A stretch of 64,000 nt of DNA. Source: Methanofollis liminatans DSM 4140. GTDB taxonomy: Archaea > Halobacteriota > Methanomicrobia > Methanomicrobiales > Methanofollaceae. Positions 17,836 to 25,922 of the stretch are shown here, one piece after another. Below the pieces are notes generated by a model. The model was given only the letters and a program-made list of their open reading frames with translations. It searched no databases and was not told the origin of the DNA. The translations under genes were made by a program, and so were the position numbers. Location of the stretch: the NCBI RefSeq assembly GCF_000275865.1, contig NZ_CM001555.1, positions 1,453,099 to 1,517,098 of the forward strand, in the 5' to 3' direction. The stretch's first letter is position 1, and every line of letters begins with the position of its first letter.

Positions 17836-18437
17836 CCGGTCAGACACTGGAGACGCCCCATCATCTGGTGAAAAGTATCCGCGCATCTGCGGCGGGAGCA
17901 GGAGCAGTATCAAAAATATTTCATGCAACGTATCCGACCGAATATAAAATATATCCCATTTAATCTGATATTAATCCCCCAATCCCGAATTAAGATCCGG
18001 CAAGAAATATGAGGGATTTATATGCAAGAATATAAACGATTAAATACGGCCCAGATGGTACAGTACATGTGGCATCTCTCATGCCGTCGTCAGGATTCGT
18101 GGCGGAAACAAACGCGAAATTCAGAGACAATTGCCCAGAAAGTTGCCATTCGGGCATTTACCTCAACGATGGAGTACTACATATCGTCCTTTCGCTAAAC
18201 CGATTCCTTAACAATGGCATAGCTGAGAAACTCACCTCTCAAAACCTGTTTCCAACTCTCCAGAACGATCCGTTGCGCAACGACGCGACCGGTCATGGGG
18301 TTGCCGCACTTTCCAGATTTTGTGTGATTCCTCCTTTGAATGACACCTAGATATCCCTATAATTTTTGACAGTGAGGACGGCACGGGATCATTATCCCCC
18401 TACGCCTCCATTGTCTGAAAAAGAATTATTAGAAATA
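17836..18437 (+). repeat. Duplicated 600-bp element, copy 2 (candidate non-coding RNA locus)
   Basis: This is the second copy of the element at 16916-17516. It has the same TATA box (18017-18024), the GGCAT-CTCTC-ATGCC hairpin (18071-18085), a stem at 18132-18156 (TGCCC paired with GGGCA), the 59-base invariant core (18260-18318) and an oligo(T) end. Just past it and just before it, GCGGTCATCTCCC occurs (about 17825 and 18485). At the right-hand site these bases are the stop region of the lipoprotein gene, so the duplicated segment seems to include or abut that gene's 3' end. Confidence 0.75.
18026..18370 (+). ncRNA. Candidate non-coding RNA, copy 2
   Basis: This is the inferred transcript of copy 2, with approximate ends by analogy with copy 1. 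Both structural stems and the invariant core are retained while the surrounding sequence has diverged, which suggests selection on the RNA or on a DNA-binding site in the core. Confidence 0.35.
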
Positions 18438-18488
18438 CCTTCCCTCATGAAGCGCCCTGGCTTTCTCCATCGCTTCAGGAATATGCGG

Positions 18489-19529
18489 TCATCTCCCAGA
18501 GGTGCCGAATGAGGCGGCCACGAGCATCATCTCTTCTTTATCGGCCAGGCCCTCGATCCTGAACGCCGTCGTGTTTTCCGTCCAGATGAGGGCGTTTGTG
18601 TCGGTCCCACCATAATAGGCGCCCTCCAATCCATTCACCAGAAGGCGCTGGGCCTGCCCCTCAGGCGGGTTCGAATCAGGGAGATCGGCGGGGCGCACGG
18701 TGATGCTGAACGTCGTCCCGTTCTTCTGGTAGACCATTATGGTGGAGAAGGCGGGGAGGCAGGAACCACCGATGAAGGCATATTCCCCGGGCAGATGGGG
18801 GAGGGGGACGTCGAAACACCGCTCTGCCGCCTCCAGGGTCGCGGCATGGATCGGGGTGACCGCATAGGTGCGCATCAGGGTGATCGCGGTCCCTTCCGGA
18901 GGGGCAAAAGAGAAGGCATCGGCAGGAAGGACGACCTCCGTGAAATCTTCGAAGGTTACCGCCATCACCCCTCTCCCTGCCGGGTCCAGGAGGGTGAGGC
19001 CCTCTATCTCCCCTCTCTTGGGGTCGACGGAGAGCGCGATCCGCTCGACCGCATCGTGCATCCGGGTCGGGGCGAAACCGAGAATCCCGTCACCGGCGAT
19101 CTCGATCCTCCCGTCCGTCCGGGTGCAGGTGACGTTGCCGTCCAGAAGGCTCTCTTGCAAAAGATCGAGGGCGTACAGCATCGCCCTGACCGATCTGCCG
19201 GCGCCGTTCCAGACCGCACCGGCGTACATGGACGGGACCACCTCAGCGCGCCCCCCGGCCGGATAGTAGGTCCAATGCCGACGTCCGTCGTCGGAGACGA
19301 TCGTCCCGTTCGAGAATTCGGCCAGATACCGCCCGTCATCCGCCGCCGTGATCAGAAATGCGGTTTCTTCGCCGTCCATGAAGACCGTGACGCCGGCAGA
19401 CCAGTTCGAAGGTACGGCCACGGCGCATGACGTCCCGGTGCTGCCGTAGCGTTCCCCGGCATCGGTGCACCCTGCACAGAGGACCGCACAGGCCAGCACG
19501 CAGAAGGTGAAAACGGTTCGAACCGACAT
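18489..19529 (-). CDS. Secreted lipoprotein, LolA-like with DUF4367-like tail
   Basis: This 346-residue protein has a signal peptide and lipobox (VLACAVLCAGC), so it should be exported and anchored by a lipid at the cysteine near residue 21. The middle part (FLITAADDGRYLAEFSNGT through LSVDPKRGEIEGLTLLD) resembles LolA/LppX-type beta folds. The last 110 residues (MVYQKNGTTFSITVRP, then ALIWTENTTAFRIEGLADKE) resemble DUF4367. This pair of domains is common in cell-surface proteins and its ligand is unknown. A TATA box at 19554-19561 makes the message nearly leaderless. It stands alone, with the repeat region downstream. Confidence 0.7.
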   Translation of the reverse strand: MSVRTVFTFCVLACAVLCAGCTDAGERYGSTGTSCAVAVPSNWSAGVTVFMDGEETAFLITAADDGRYLAEFSNGTIVSDDGRRHWTYYPAGGRAEVVPSMYAGAVWNGAGRSVRAMLYALDLLQESLLDGNVTCTRTDGRIEIAGDGILGFAPTRMHDAVERIALSVDPKRGEIEGLTLLDPAGRGVMAVTFEDFTEVVLPADAFSFAPPEGTAITLMRTYAVTPIHAATLEAAERCFDVPLPHLPGEYAFIGGSCLPAFSTIMVYQKNGTTFSITVRPADLPDSNPPEGQAQRLLVNGLEGAYYGGTDTNALIWTENTTAFRIEGLADKEEMMLVAASFGTSGR

Positions 19530-19553
19530 CTCGAAGGGAGCATCGCAGGAGAC

Positions 19554-19561
19554 TATAAAAA
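19554..19561 (-). promoter_or_regulatory. TATA box of the lipoprotein gene
   Basis: TTTTTATA on the minus strand is centred 28 bases before the ATG at 19529. It predicts a start of transcription at or next to the start codon. Confidence 0.5.
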
Positions 19562-19586
19562 GAGGGGCCCTGTCGCGCCGTCTCTT

Positions 19587-21677
19587 TCAGATCAGCCGCA
19601 CGATCCCCCGCCGCGGCTGCATCGCCTCGCCGAAACGCATCATCCGCTCGATCTGCTCCTGCACCTCATCGCGCTCGTAGCCCTCGCCGGCGAGTCGCTC
19701 GACGACCTCGGCGATCCGTGCCGTGCCGTCGTCGCCGCCGAGATCCTTGATCGTCTCCTTGATGGTGCGGATGATATCGCGCTTCTTCTTCGTGATCCCG
19801 CTGGTCCATTTATCGATGTCCAGGGTCCCGGTCTCGGCGTCGTAGGCCACCTGCCGAAGACAGGTGTCCACGATCTTGATCACCCGCTCGGCGTCCCGCG
19901 CCTCCACAAACGGCGAGAGGCGGATACGGGCCGAGGCCTCGCCCAGGCGGATCAATGCCTCCAGCTGGCGGGCCGTCACCGGCACCGGTTTGTTGTCGTC
20001 GGCAAGGCCCCGGAGACGGAGATAGTAGGCGATGAGCATCTCCTTTGCCCCGTCGGTGATCAGGGGGTTGATGTTCCGCTTCGCATAGGCGACGTACTTT
20101 CTCAGCACCTCAGGGGCGATCGGCGGTTCCACGGCCACGCTCTCCGCGGCAAGGAGTTCGGCGTGCCCCTCTGAGAGGGGACCGGCCGACGCCTGCAGGA
20201 TCAGTTCCCCGACCCGGTGGGCCTTGACGATATGCTCGGCGATCGCCGTGTCCCGCGCCTTATCGGGCGTGTCGGTCATGATAAAGATCAGGTCGAAACG
20301 GGAGAGCAGGGATGGAGGCATGTTGATCTGCTCGGCGATCGGGACGAAGGCGTCGAACCGGCCGAGTTTCGGGTTCGCCGCCCCGAGAAGGGCGCAGCGC
20401 GACCGCAGGGTCGCCGTCATCCCGGCCTTTGCGATCGAGATTGTCTGCTGCTCCATCGCCTCGTGCAGGGCCGATCGGTCCTCCTTCGCCATTTTGTCCA
20501 TCTCATCGACGGCAGCGACCCCCATATCGGCGAGCACCAGGGCACCGGCCTCGAGCGTCCAGCTCCCGTCGCCGAAATCATCCTTGACGGCCGTTGCTGT
20601 CAGGCCGGCCGAGGTCGAGGACTTGCCCGAGGTGTAGACGCCCCGCGGCGAGAGCTGCACCACGTAGCGGAGCATCTGGGACTTCGCGATGCCGGGGTCG
20701 CCGACGAGCAGCATGTGGATGTCGCCGCGCAGGCGCGAACCGTCCGGGAGATCCTTTGCTACGCCGCCGAAGAGCTGGAGGGCGATCGCCTCCTTCACCT
20801 CGAGGTTGCCGTAGATGGACGGGGCGATCGACCCGGTGATCATCGGGTAGAGAGCCGCCTCCCGGGACAGCGCCCGGATCGCCGCCTCGTCCTCCTCTGA
20901 AATGTTCACCTCCTCATACTCGCGCTCAGGCGCCTCGGCCGAGGAGCAGTCGAGATAAATATCGAAGAGCGTGGACTTTGTTCCGTAGTTGACGCGCTGC
21001 TTCGAGCGGAGAACGCCATTGAGCACCACCCGGTCGCCGGGTGCGATCATGCCGGTGAGGTCGTCGGTCATCTCCACGTCCAGGGTCTGCGGCCGTTCGC
21101 CGCCCCGCAGCCCTTCAGGCGATTCCTGTATCCTGACCTTCTGCGAATCGACGAACCGGGATTTTCCCGGAATGAGTTTGAGTTTGCGGCGGTTGCACTC
21201 AGGGTTCGGGCAGTTCTCCGGCTCCTCAAAGGTGCCGTAGCCCTGCGCCAGCGTCACGGTGGCGCCGCACCCCGGGCACTGGAAGACCGCCTCGATGATC
21301 CTCGGCCTCACCTCGGTCGTCTTCCTGATGATCCCTTTCACCGAGACGAAGCGGGTGATGTGGTAGGCCCTGATGTCCCGGATCCCGGTGATCCGATCGA
21401 TGTGGTGGAAGCGGATGTTGATCCGGCCGATCTTATCTTCGCCGATGATCGAGACCTGGCGAAGGGCGTCCCTGATGTCCCCTGTCGCCTTTCCCGGCCG
21501 GTCGATCATCTCGTCGGCAAGGCGCAGCCCTGACCGGCCCGATGCCTGCAGGGTCTGGTAGTCGATATAGAGTGAGCGTTTGAATGGGAATTCGCGCTCG
21601 ATCTCCGCGAGTTCCCGCCGGCAGTAGCGGGAGAGGAAGGCCACCCACTCCCCGACCACATCGGTGACCTCGCCCAT
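19587..21677 (-). CDS. mcm: Replicative helicase MCM, paralogue 2
   Basis: This 696-residue hexameric DNA helicase subunit has an N-terminal domain with a zinc motif (C134, C137, C156, C161) and an AAA+ core. The core has Walker A GDPGIAKS (326-333), Walker B MGVAAVDEMDKM and the arginine finger in SRFDLIFIMTD. A winged-helix-like tail ends MQPRRGIVRLI. All catalytic motifs are intact. It starts two bases after the stop of a second MCM gene, in the order rfcS-mcm-mcm. The AAA+ core is nearly identical in DNA sequence to its neighbour while the N- and C-terminal parts differ, so this is an old duplication with possible gene conversion. Confidence 0.95.
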   Translation of the reverse strand: MGEVTDVVGEWVAFLSRYCRRELAEIEREFPFKRSLYIDYQTLQASGRSGLRLADEMIDRPGKATGDIRDALRQVSIIGEDKIGRINIRFHHIDRITGIRDIRAYHITRFVSVKGIIRKTTEVRPRIIEAVFQCPGCGATVTLAQGYGTFEEPENCPNPECNRRKLKLIPGKSRFVDSQKVRIQESPEGLRGGERPQTLDVEMTDDLTGMIAPGDRVVLNGVLRSKQRVNYGTKSTLFDIYLDCSSAEAPEREYEEVNISEEDEAAIRALSREAALYPMITGSIAPSIYGNLEVKEAIALQLFGGVAKDLPDGSRLRGDIHMLLVGDPGIAKSQMLRYVVQLSPRGVYTSGKSSTSAGLTATAVKDDFGDGSWTLEAGALVLADMGVAAVDEMDKMAKEDRSALHEAMEQQTISIAKAGMTATLRSRCALLGAANPKLGRFDAFVPIAEQINMPPSLLSRFDLIFIMTDTPDKARDTAIAEHIVKAHRVGELILQASAGPLSEGHAELLAAESVAVEPPIAPEVLRKYVAYAKRNINPLITDGAKEMLIAYYLRLRGLADDNKPVPVTARQLEALIRLGEASARIRLSPFVEARDAERVIKIVDTCLRQVAYDAETGTLDIDKWTSGITKKKRDIIRTIKETIKDLGGDDGTARIAEVVERLAGEGYERDEVQEQIERMMRFGEAMQPRRGIVRLI

Positions 21678-21679
21678 CG

Positions 21680-23803
21680 TTAGAACTCCCGCTCAAAGAG
21701 CCTGATGATGCCGGGCCGCGGCTCGATGACCTCGCCCTGGTTTTTGAGCATCTTCAGGGTGCCTTCGACCTTGTCTTTCGTAAAGCCCTGTCTGATCATC
21801 TCCTCGATCACCTGTTCGAGGTTTGCGGACCCGTCGTCGCCGCCGACGTCCCTGATGATCTCCTTCACCGTCCTGATGATGTCCCGCTGCCGTTTCGAGA
21901 CCCCGGTGGTCCATTTATCGATATCGAAACTTCCCGACTCGGCGTCGTAGGCCACCTGACGGAGGCAGGTGTCGACGATCTTGATCACGCGGTCGGCGTC
22001 CTCCAGTTCGATCGTCGGCGAGAGACGGACGCGGGCCGAGGCCTCGCCCAGGCGGACCAGCGCCTCCAGCTGACGGGCCGTCACCGGCACCGGCTTGTTG
22101 GTGTCTGCAAGGTTTCTGAGGCTGAGATAGTAGTCGCGGAGTTTCTCCCGCGCCTCGGGCTGGATCGTCGGGAAGCAGTTCCGCTTCGCATAGGCGATGT
22201 ACTTCCGGAACAGGAGAGGCTCGATGTCAGGGGTGACGGGCTTGAGCTCGCGCTGGATGTACTCGTCGGTCACCCCTTCCATCGGCATCCGCTTGCGCTT
22301 TTCGATCAGTTCCCCGACCGAGTGGGCCTTGAGGATGTGGTCGGCGATCGCCATGTCGCGGGCCGAGTCGGGCTTGTCGGTCATGATGAAGATCAGGTCG
22401 AAACGGGAGAGCAGGGACGGCGGCATGTTGATCTGCTCGGCGATGGGAGCATACTCATCGAACCTCCCCATCTTCGGGTTCGCCGCCCCGAGGAGGGAGC
22501 AGCGCGACCGCAGGGTCGCCGTGATCCCGGCCTTTGCGACCGAGATCGACTGCTGCTCCATCGCCTCGTGGAGGGACGACCGGTCCTCCTTGTCCATCTT
22601 GTCCAGTTCGTCCACCGCCGCCATGCCCATGTCGGCGAGCACCAGGGCGCCGGCCTCGAGCGTCCAGCGGCCGTCGCCGAAATCGTCCTTGACGGCCGTT
22701 GCCGTCAGGCCGGCCGAGGTCGAGGACTTGCCCGAGGTGTAGATCCCCCGCGGCGAGAGCTGCACGATATACCTGAGGAGCTGGGACTTTGCGATACCCG
22801 GGTCGCCGACCAGGAGGACATGGATATCGCCGCGCAGGCGCGACCCGTCCGGCATCTCCTTTGGGATCCCGCCGAAGAGCTGGAGGGCGATCGCCTCCTT
22901 GACATCGTCGTTGCCGTAGATCGTCGGGGCGATGGAGCGGGGGATCTTCGAGTAGATCTTCGGGTCCCTGGAGAGTTCGAGGATCGCCGCCTCGTCCTCA
23001 TCAGAGATGTTCACCTCTTCAAACTCCTTCTCGGCCACCTCGATGGCGTTGCATTCGAGGTAAATGTCAAAGAGCGTGGACTTGGTTCCGGCGTTCACCC
23101 TCTGGAACGACCTGAGAATGCCGTTGATGATCACCCGGTCGCCGGGGGCGGAATCGCCGGTGAGGTCGTCGGTGACGTCCACGTCGAGGGTCTGCGGTTG
23201 TTCGCCGCCGCGAAGCCCCTCGGGCGACTCCTGGATCCGCAGCTTCTGGGCGTCCACGAAATCGGATTTTTCCGGCACCAGTTCGAGCGGGGTCTTCTTC
23301 TGGCAGGTGGCGCAGAGGCGGAAGGGCTCCTGGAACTTCCCGTACTTCTGCGGGTACGGGGGCGTGATCTGCCCGCACTCCAGGCACTTGAAGACCGCCG
23401 AGGTGACCCTGGGCCGCACCTCGGTCGTCTTCCTGAGGATGCCCTCCACCGAGACGAAGGTGTTGATCTGGTTCGACCTGATGTCCCTTATCGCCGTCTT
23501 GCGGGTGAGGTTGGTGAACCTGATGTGGATGCTCGACCGGTCCTTCTCCTCGATCACACCCAGGCGCACCAGGGCGTCCTTCACGTCGCCCATCACCTTC
23601 TCGGGCTTTGCGATGAGCTGGTCCGCGAGGGAGAGGCCGCGTTTGCCGAAGGCTTCGAGGTTCCGGTAGTCGATATAAAAGGAACGTTTGTGGGGGAACT
23701 CTTTTGCCAGCTCCACCCGCTCCCGTTTGTTGTACTGGCGCTTGAGAAATGTCTCCCAGTCGCTGACGACGTCGGTCACTTCAGTCTGCTGACGGTCTGA
23801 CAT
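21680..23803 (-). CDS. mcm: Replicative helicase MCM, paralogue 1
   Basis: This 707-residue MCM has a zinc motif C140, C143, C164, C167, Walker A GDPGIAKS (333-340), Walker B with VDELDKM (397-403) and SRFDLIFIMTD (466-476). GGAGGTACAG lies just before the ATG. It is 59 bases downstream of rfcS. Archaea usually carry one essential MCM and any extra copy is commonly part of a mobile element. Here both copies sit head to tail in a replication operon and both look active, so a mixed hexamer or a split of tasks is possible (inferred). Confidence 0.95.
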   Translation of the reverse strand: MSDRQQTEVTDVVSDWETFLKRQYNKRERVELAKEFPHKRSFYIDYRNLEAFGKRGLSLADQLIAKPEKVMGDVKDALVRLGVIEEKDRSSIHIRFTNLTRKTAIRDIRSNQINTFVSVEGILRKTTEVRPRVTSAVFKCLECGQITPPYPQKYGKFQEPFRLCATCQKKTPLELVPEKSDFVDAQKLRIQESPEGLRGGEQPQTLDVDVTDDLTGDSAPGDRVIINGILRSFQRVNAGTKSTLFDIYLECNAIEVAEKEFEEVNISDEDEAAILELSRDPKIYSKIPRSIAPTIYGNDDVKEAIALQLFGGIPKEMPDGSRLRGDIHVLLVGDPGIAKSQLLRYIVQLSPRGIYTSGKSSTSAGLTATAVKDDFGDGRWTLEAGALVLADMGMAAVDELDKMDKEDRSSLHEAMEQQSISVAKAGITATLRSRCSLLGAANPKMGRFDEYAPIAEQINMPPSLLSRFDLIFIMTDKPDSARDMAIADHILKAHSVGELIEKRKRMPMEGVTDEYIQRELKPVTPDIEPLLFRKYIAYAKRNCFPTIQPEAREKLRDYYLSLRNLADTNKPVPVTARQLEALVRLGEASARVRLSPTIELEDADRVIKIVDTCLRQVAYDAESGSFDIDKWTTGVSKRQRDIIRTVKEIIRDVGGDDGSANLEQVIEEMIRQGFTKDKVEGTLKMLKNQGEVIEPRPGIIRLFEREF

Positions 23804-23862
23804 TGTGTACTGTACCTCCGGGTCATGGGTCTATGAAGTCTTCTGGTGCAGGGTGAAAGTGT

Positions 23863-24831
23863 TCACGCCTGCTTCTGTGCCGAAAGGACGAAGAGGGCGA
23901 TCAGCGCGTCCATCTGGATCTCGGCGTCCGCACCCTCGGAGATCCTGAAATCGGCCTCGCCGATGTGGTCGATGTACGCCACCTTGAGGGCGGTGTCCAT
24001 CTGGTAGGAGGTGAGGGCCCTGAAGCACTGGTTGATCAGTTCGCCAGGGGCGATGCCGCGGTTCCTGAGCAGGTGGCGAAGCGCCCCCTGGGCACCGGTG
24101 AAGTCGCCCTTCGTGCAGAGGCCGAGCAGGTCTGCGATCTCCTCGGGCTTTGCCGTCGAGGTGGTCTCGTAGATCATCCGGGCGTCGATCCGGTCGGAGA
24201 GGATCGCCGCACCCTGCAGGGCGTTGAGGGCCTTTCGCATATCGCCCTCGGCGATGTAGGCGATCGCATGGACGGCGTCATCGGTGAGGGAGATCTCTTC
24301 GGCGGCGGCGACGCGGCGCACCTGCTCGGCCACCGCCGCTTCGTCGAGGCCCTTGAACCGGTAGATGGCGCACCTGCTCTGGATCGGATCGATGATCTTC
24401 GAGGAGTAGTTGCAGGAGAGGATGAACCGGCAGGTCTGGGCATAGTTTTCCATCGTCCTGCGGAGGGCCGCCTGCGCGTCCGGGGTGAGGGCGTCGGCCT
24501 CGTCGAGGAAGAGCACTTTGAAGGTCGCACCGCCAAGGGGCGAGGTCCGGGCGAACTGCTTGATCTGGTTGCGGACGACGTCGATCCCGCGCTCGTCCGA
24601 GGCGTTGAGTTCCCGGAAGTTCATCTGCCAGGTCTCGCCGAAGAACTCGCGGGCGAGCGCAACGGCCGCGGTGGTCTTGCCGACGCCTGCCGGTCCGGTG
24701 AAGAGGAGGTGCGGGAGGCTCCCGCTCCGCACATAACTCCTGAGTCGCTCGACGATCTCCTCCTGCCCGACCATATCCTCGAGCGTCTGCGGCCGGTACT
24801 TCTCGATCCAGATAGTGCTGTTGCCCTCCAT
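23863..24831 (-). CDS. rfcS: Replication factor C small subunit (clamp loader)
   Basis: This 322-residue AAA+ protein helps load the PCNA sliding clamp. Walker A is [15 protein letters not shown], Walker [15 protein letters not shown], and the SRC motif is in [15 protein letters not shown]. The C-terminal collar domain is present. It is first in the rfcS-mcm-mcm operon, with a TATA box at 24858-24866. The large subunit is not in this window. Length and motifs are typical. Confidence 0.95.
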   Translation of the reverse strand: MEGNSTIWIEKYRPQTLEDMVGQEEIVERLRSYVRSGSLPHLLFTGPAGVGKTTAAVALAREFFGETWQMNFRELNASDERGIDVVRNQIKQFARTSPLGGATFKVLFLDEADALTPDAQAALRRTMENYAQTCRFILSCNYSSKIIDPIQSRCAIYRFKGLDEAAVAEQVRRVAAAEEISLTDDAVHAIAYIAEGDMRKALNALQGAAILSDRIDARMIYETTSTAKPEEIADLLGLCTKGDFTGAQGALRHLLRNRGIAPGELINQCFRALTSYQMDTALKVAYIDHIGEADFRISEGADAEIQMDALIALFVLSAQKQA

Positions 24832-24857
24832 TGCACAGAGGTTGTCCTTCCAGACTT

Positions 24858-24866
24858 AGATATATA
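24858..24866 (-). promoter_or_regulatory. TATA box of the rfcS-mcm-mcm operon
   Basis: TATATCTAA on the minus strand lies about 31 bases upstream of the rfcS ATG, consistent with a very short leader. Confidence 0.5.
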
Positions 24867-25299
24867 GTGCTCAGCACACCGCCCCGGATGAATGGCTGCT
24901 GCAGAAGAGGAGGATATCCGCTTTTTTCAGGAATTGATGCGGCTATGGGCCTGTACGTTCGGGAATTCCCATTGCATCGGCAACGGCCGGTTTGCAAAGA
25001 ACCGGCACCCCCCGGGGAGAGGCCGCACCGTCGCTTCCCCCGGGTCAGCGACGATCGGGGAGGTGGCAGAAGGGGGGGTGCGCGGCATTGCGCCCGCCTC
25101 CCCACACGCGATCTTCAGGGAAAAAAGATTCAGGAGATAATAAAAAAATAAAAGCGTTTATCGGCGTATTTTTCCTAAAATAACGCAAAATATCAGGCAT
25201 ATCTTCACCCGACAGGTGATCTGTCGTGCTTCGTCCCGGGTGCGGGTATCAAAAAATTATTTCAATATAAAGATAATTAGTATATGGAGGATACCTGAA
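24867..25299 (+). promoter_or_regulatory. Gene-free gap and likely structured leader of the RRM gene
   Basis: No convincing gene is seen in this gap. It goes from G/C-rich (25005-25110, with C/G runs recalling the repeat families) to very AT-rich (25130-25290). AATAAAAGCG near 25148 could be a distant TATA box. A hairpin GACAG-GTGAT-CTGTC (about 25210-25224), enclosed by CACCC/GGGTG, would then lie in a leader of over 100 bases. AATATAAAG (25264-25272) is a nearer TATA candidate, but it would place transcription start after the ribosome-binding site GGAGG (25286-25290). Confidence 0.35.
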
Positions 25300-25560
25300 A
25301 TGGAAACCAGCAGATTGTATGTCGGGAACCTGACATACTCCGTTACTGAAAAACAATTGGAAGAACTGTTTTCCCAATACGGCGATGTCAAGAGCGTCAA
25401 AATTATTGGAGACAAGGGTTTTGGATTCGTAGAGATGGGCAGCCCCGAAGAGGCTGAGAAGGCAAAAGAGGCCCTGAACGAGACGGTATTTGTCGGTCGC
25501 ACGCTCAGGATTGACGAGGCGCAGCCCCCCCGTCCGAGAAGGGAATTCCAGAGATACTAA
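25300..25560 (+). CDS. RNA-binding protein with a single RRM domain
   Basis: This 86-residue protein is almost entirely one RNA recognition motif. RNP2 is RLYVGNL at the N-terminus, RNP1 is KGFGFVEM near residues 39-46, and a basic tail RPRREFQRY follows. Such small RRM proteins bind single-stranded RNA and in bacteria, chiefly cyanobacteria, they respond to cold; here that is only an analogy. The ATG at 25300 is ten bases after GGAGG. Upstream in-frame codons are AT-rich leader and not part of the protein. RRM proteins are uncommon in archaea, so transfer from bacteria is plausible. Confidence 0.9.
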   Translation: METSRLYVGNLTYSVTEKQLEELFSQYGDVKSVKIIGDKGFGFVEMGSPEEAEKAKEALNETVFVGRTLRIDEAQPPRPRREFQRY

Positions 25561-25674
25561 TTATTTTCTCTTTATTCTCTTTTTGATTTCGAGTATTTGC
25601 TTGCCGCACTGCAGAAGAGTTGCGCGGCCGGACCGGGATGAGATGCAGCTTCTTCTTTCCGCCCCGTCCGATAC

Positions 25675-25700
25675 AAAAAAAAGGAGGGTATCGAACCCTC
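25675..25700 (-). terminator. T-arm-like hairpin plus oligo(T) after tRNA-Gln
   Basis: On the minus strand, GAGGG-TTCGATA-CCCTC (25684-25700) is followed by CC and eight Ts (25675-25682). It acts as a plausible terminator for the tRNA. The stem-loop has exactly the geometry of a tRNA T-arm, with five pairs and a seven-base TTCGATA loop, so it may be the remnant of a second tRNA. Confidence 0.55.
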
Positions 25701-25708
25701 GGTCAGCA

Positions 25709-25781
25709 TACCCCCGGGCGGATTCGAACCGCCGTCGCCGGATCCAAAGTCCTGCATGATTGACCACTACACTACGGGGGT
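25709..25781 (-). tRNA. tRNA-Gln (anticodon TTG)
   Basis: This 73-base tRNA has a perfect 7-bp acceptor stem (ACCCCCG with CGGGGGT) and discriminator A. The D arm is short. The anticodon loop is CTTTGGA, so the anticodon TTG reads CAA (and CAG by wobble). The T arm GGCGG-TTCGAAT-CCGCC is perfect. The anticodon stem has one mismatch (A28 opposite G42). No CCA is encoded and no intron is seen. A T-arm-like hairpin and oligo(T) follow. Confidence 0.93.
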
Positions 25782-25922
25782 GCAATTGAAGGACGCACCG
25801 CCAGGTCTGCTCTCTGTCCGAGAGATCTGGTGCCTTACACTATTGAACGCTATTCCCAATCAATTTAGCTGTTGCCACCCGAGGGGAAGTATAAAGCATG
25901 GGGGGAGAAAAGCGGCACCATT

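Noticed and set aside
17211-18350. Aligned short frames in the two copies of the 600-bp element (17211-17441, 18069-18350)
   Set aside because: About 60 codons align, but protein identity appears lower than DNA identity, the upstream parts are out of frame with each other, and neither has a ribosome-binding site.
19587-21677. Second MCM as a decayed pseudogene
   Set aside because: Zinc motif, Walker A and B, arginine finger and full length are intact, with no frame break.
24892-25140. An 82-codon plus-strand frame upstream of the RRM gene
   Set aside because: No ribosome-binding site, odd composition and overlap with the rfcS promoter region; it reads as chance.
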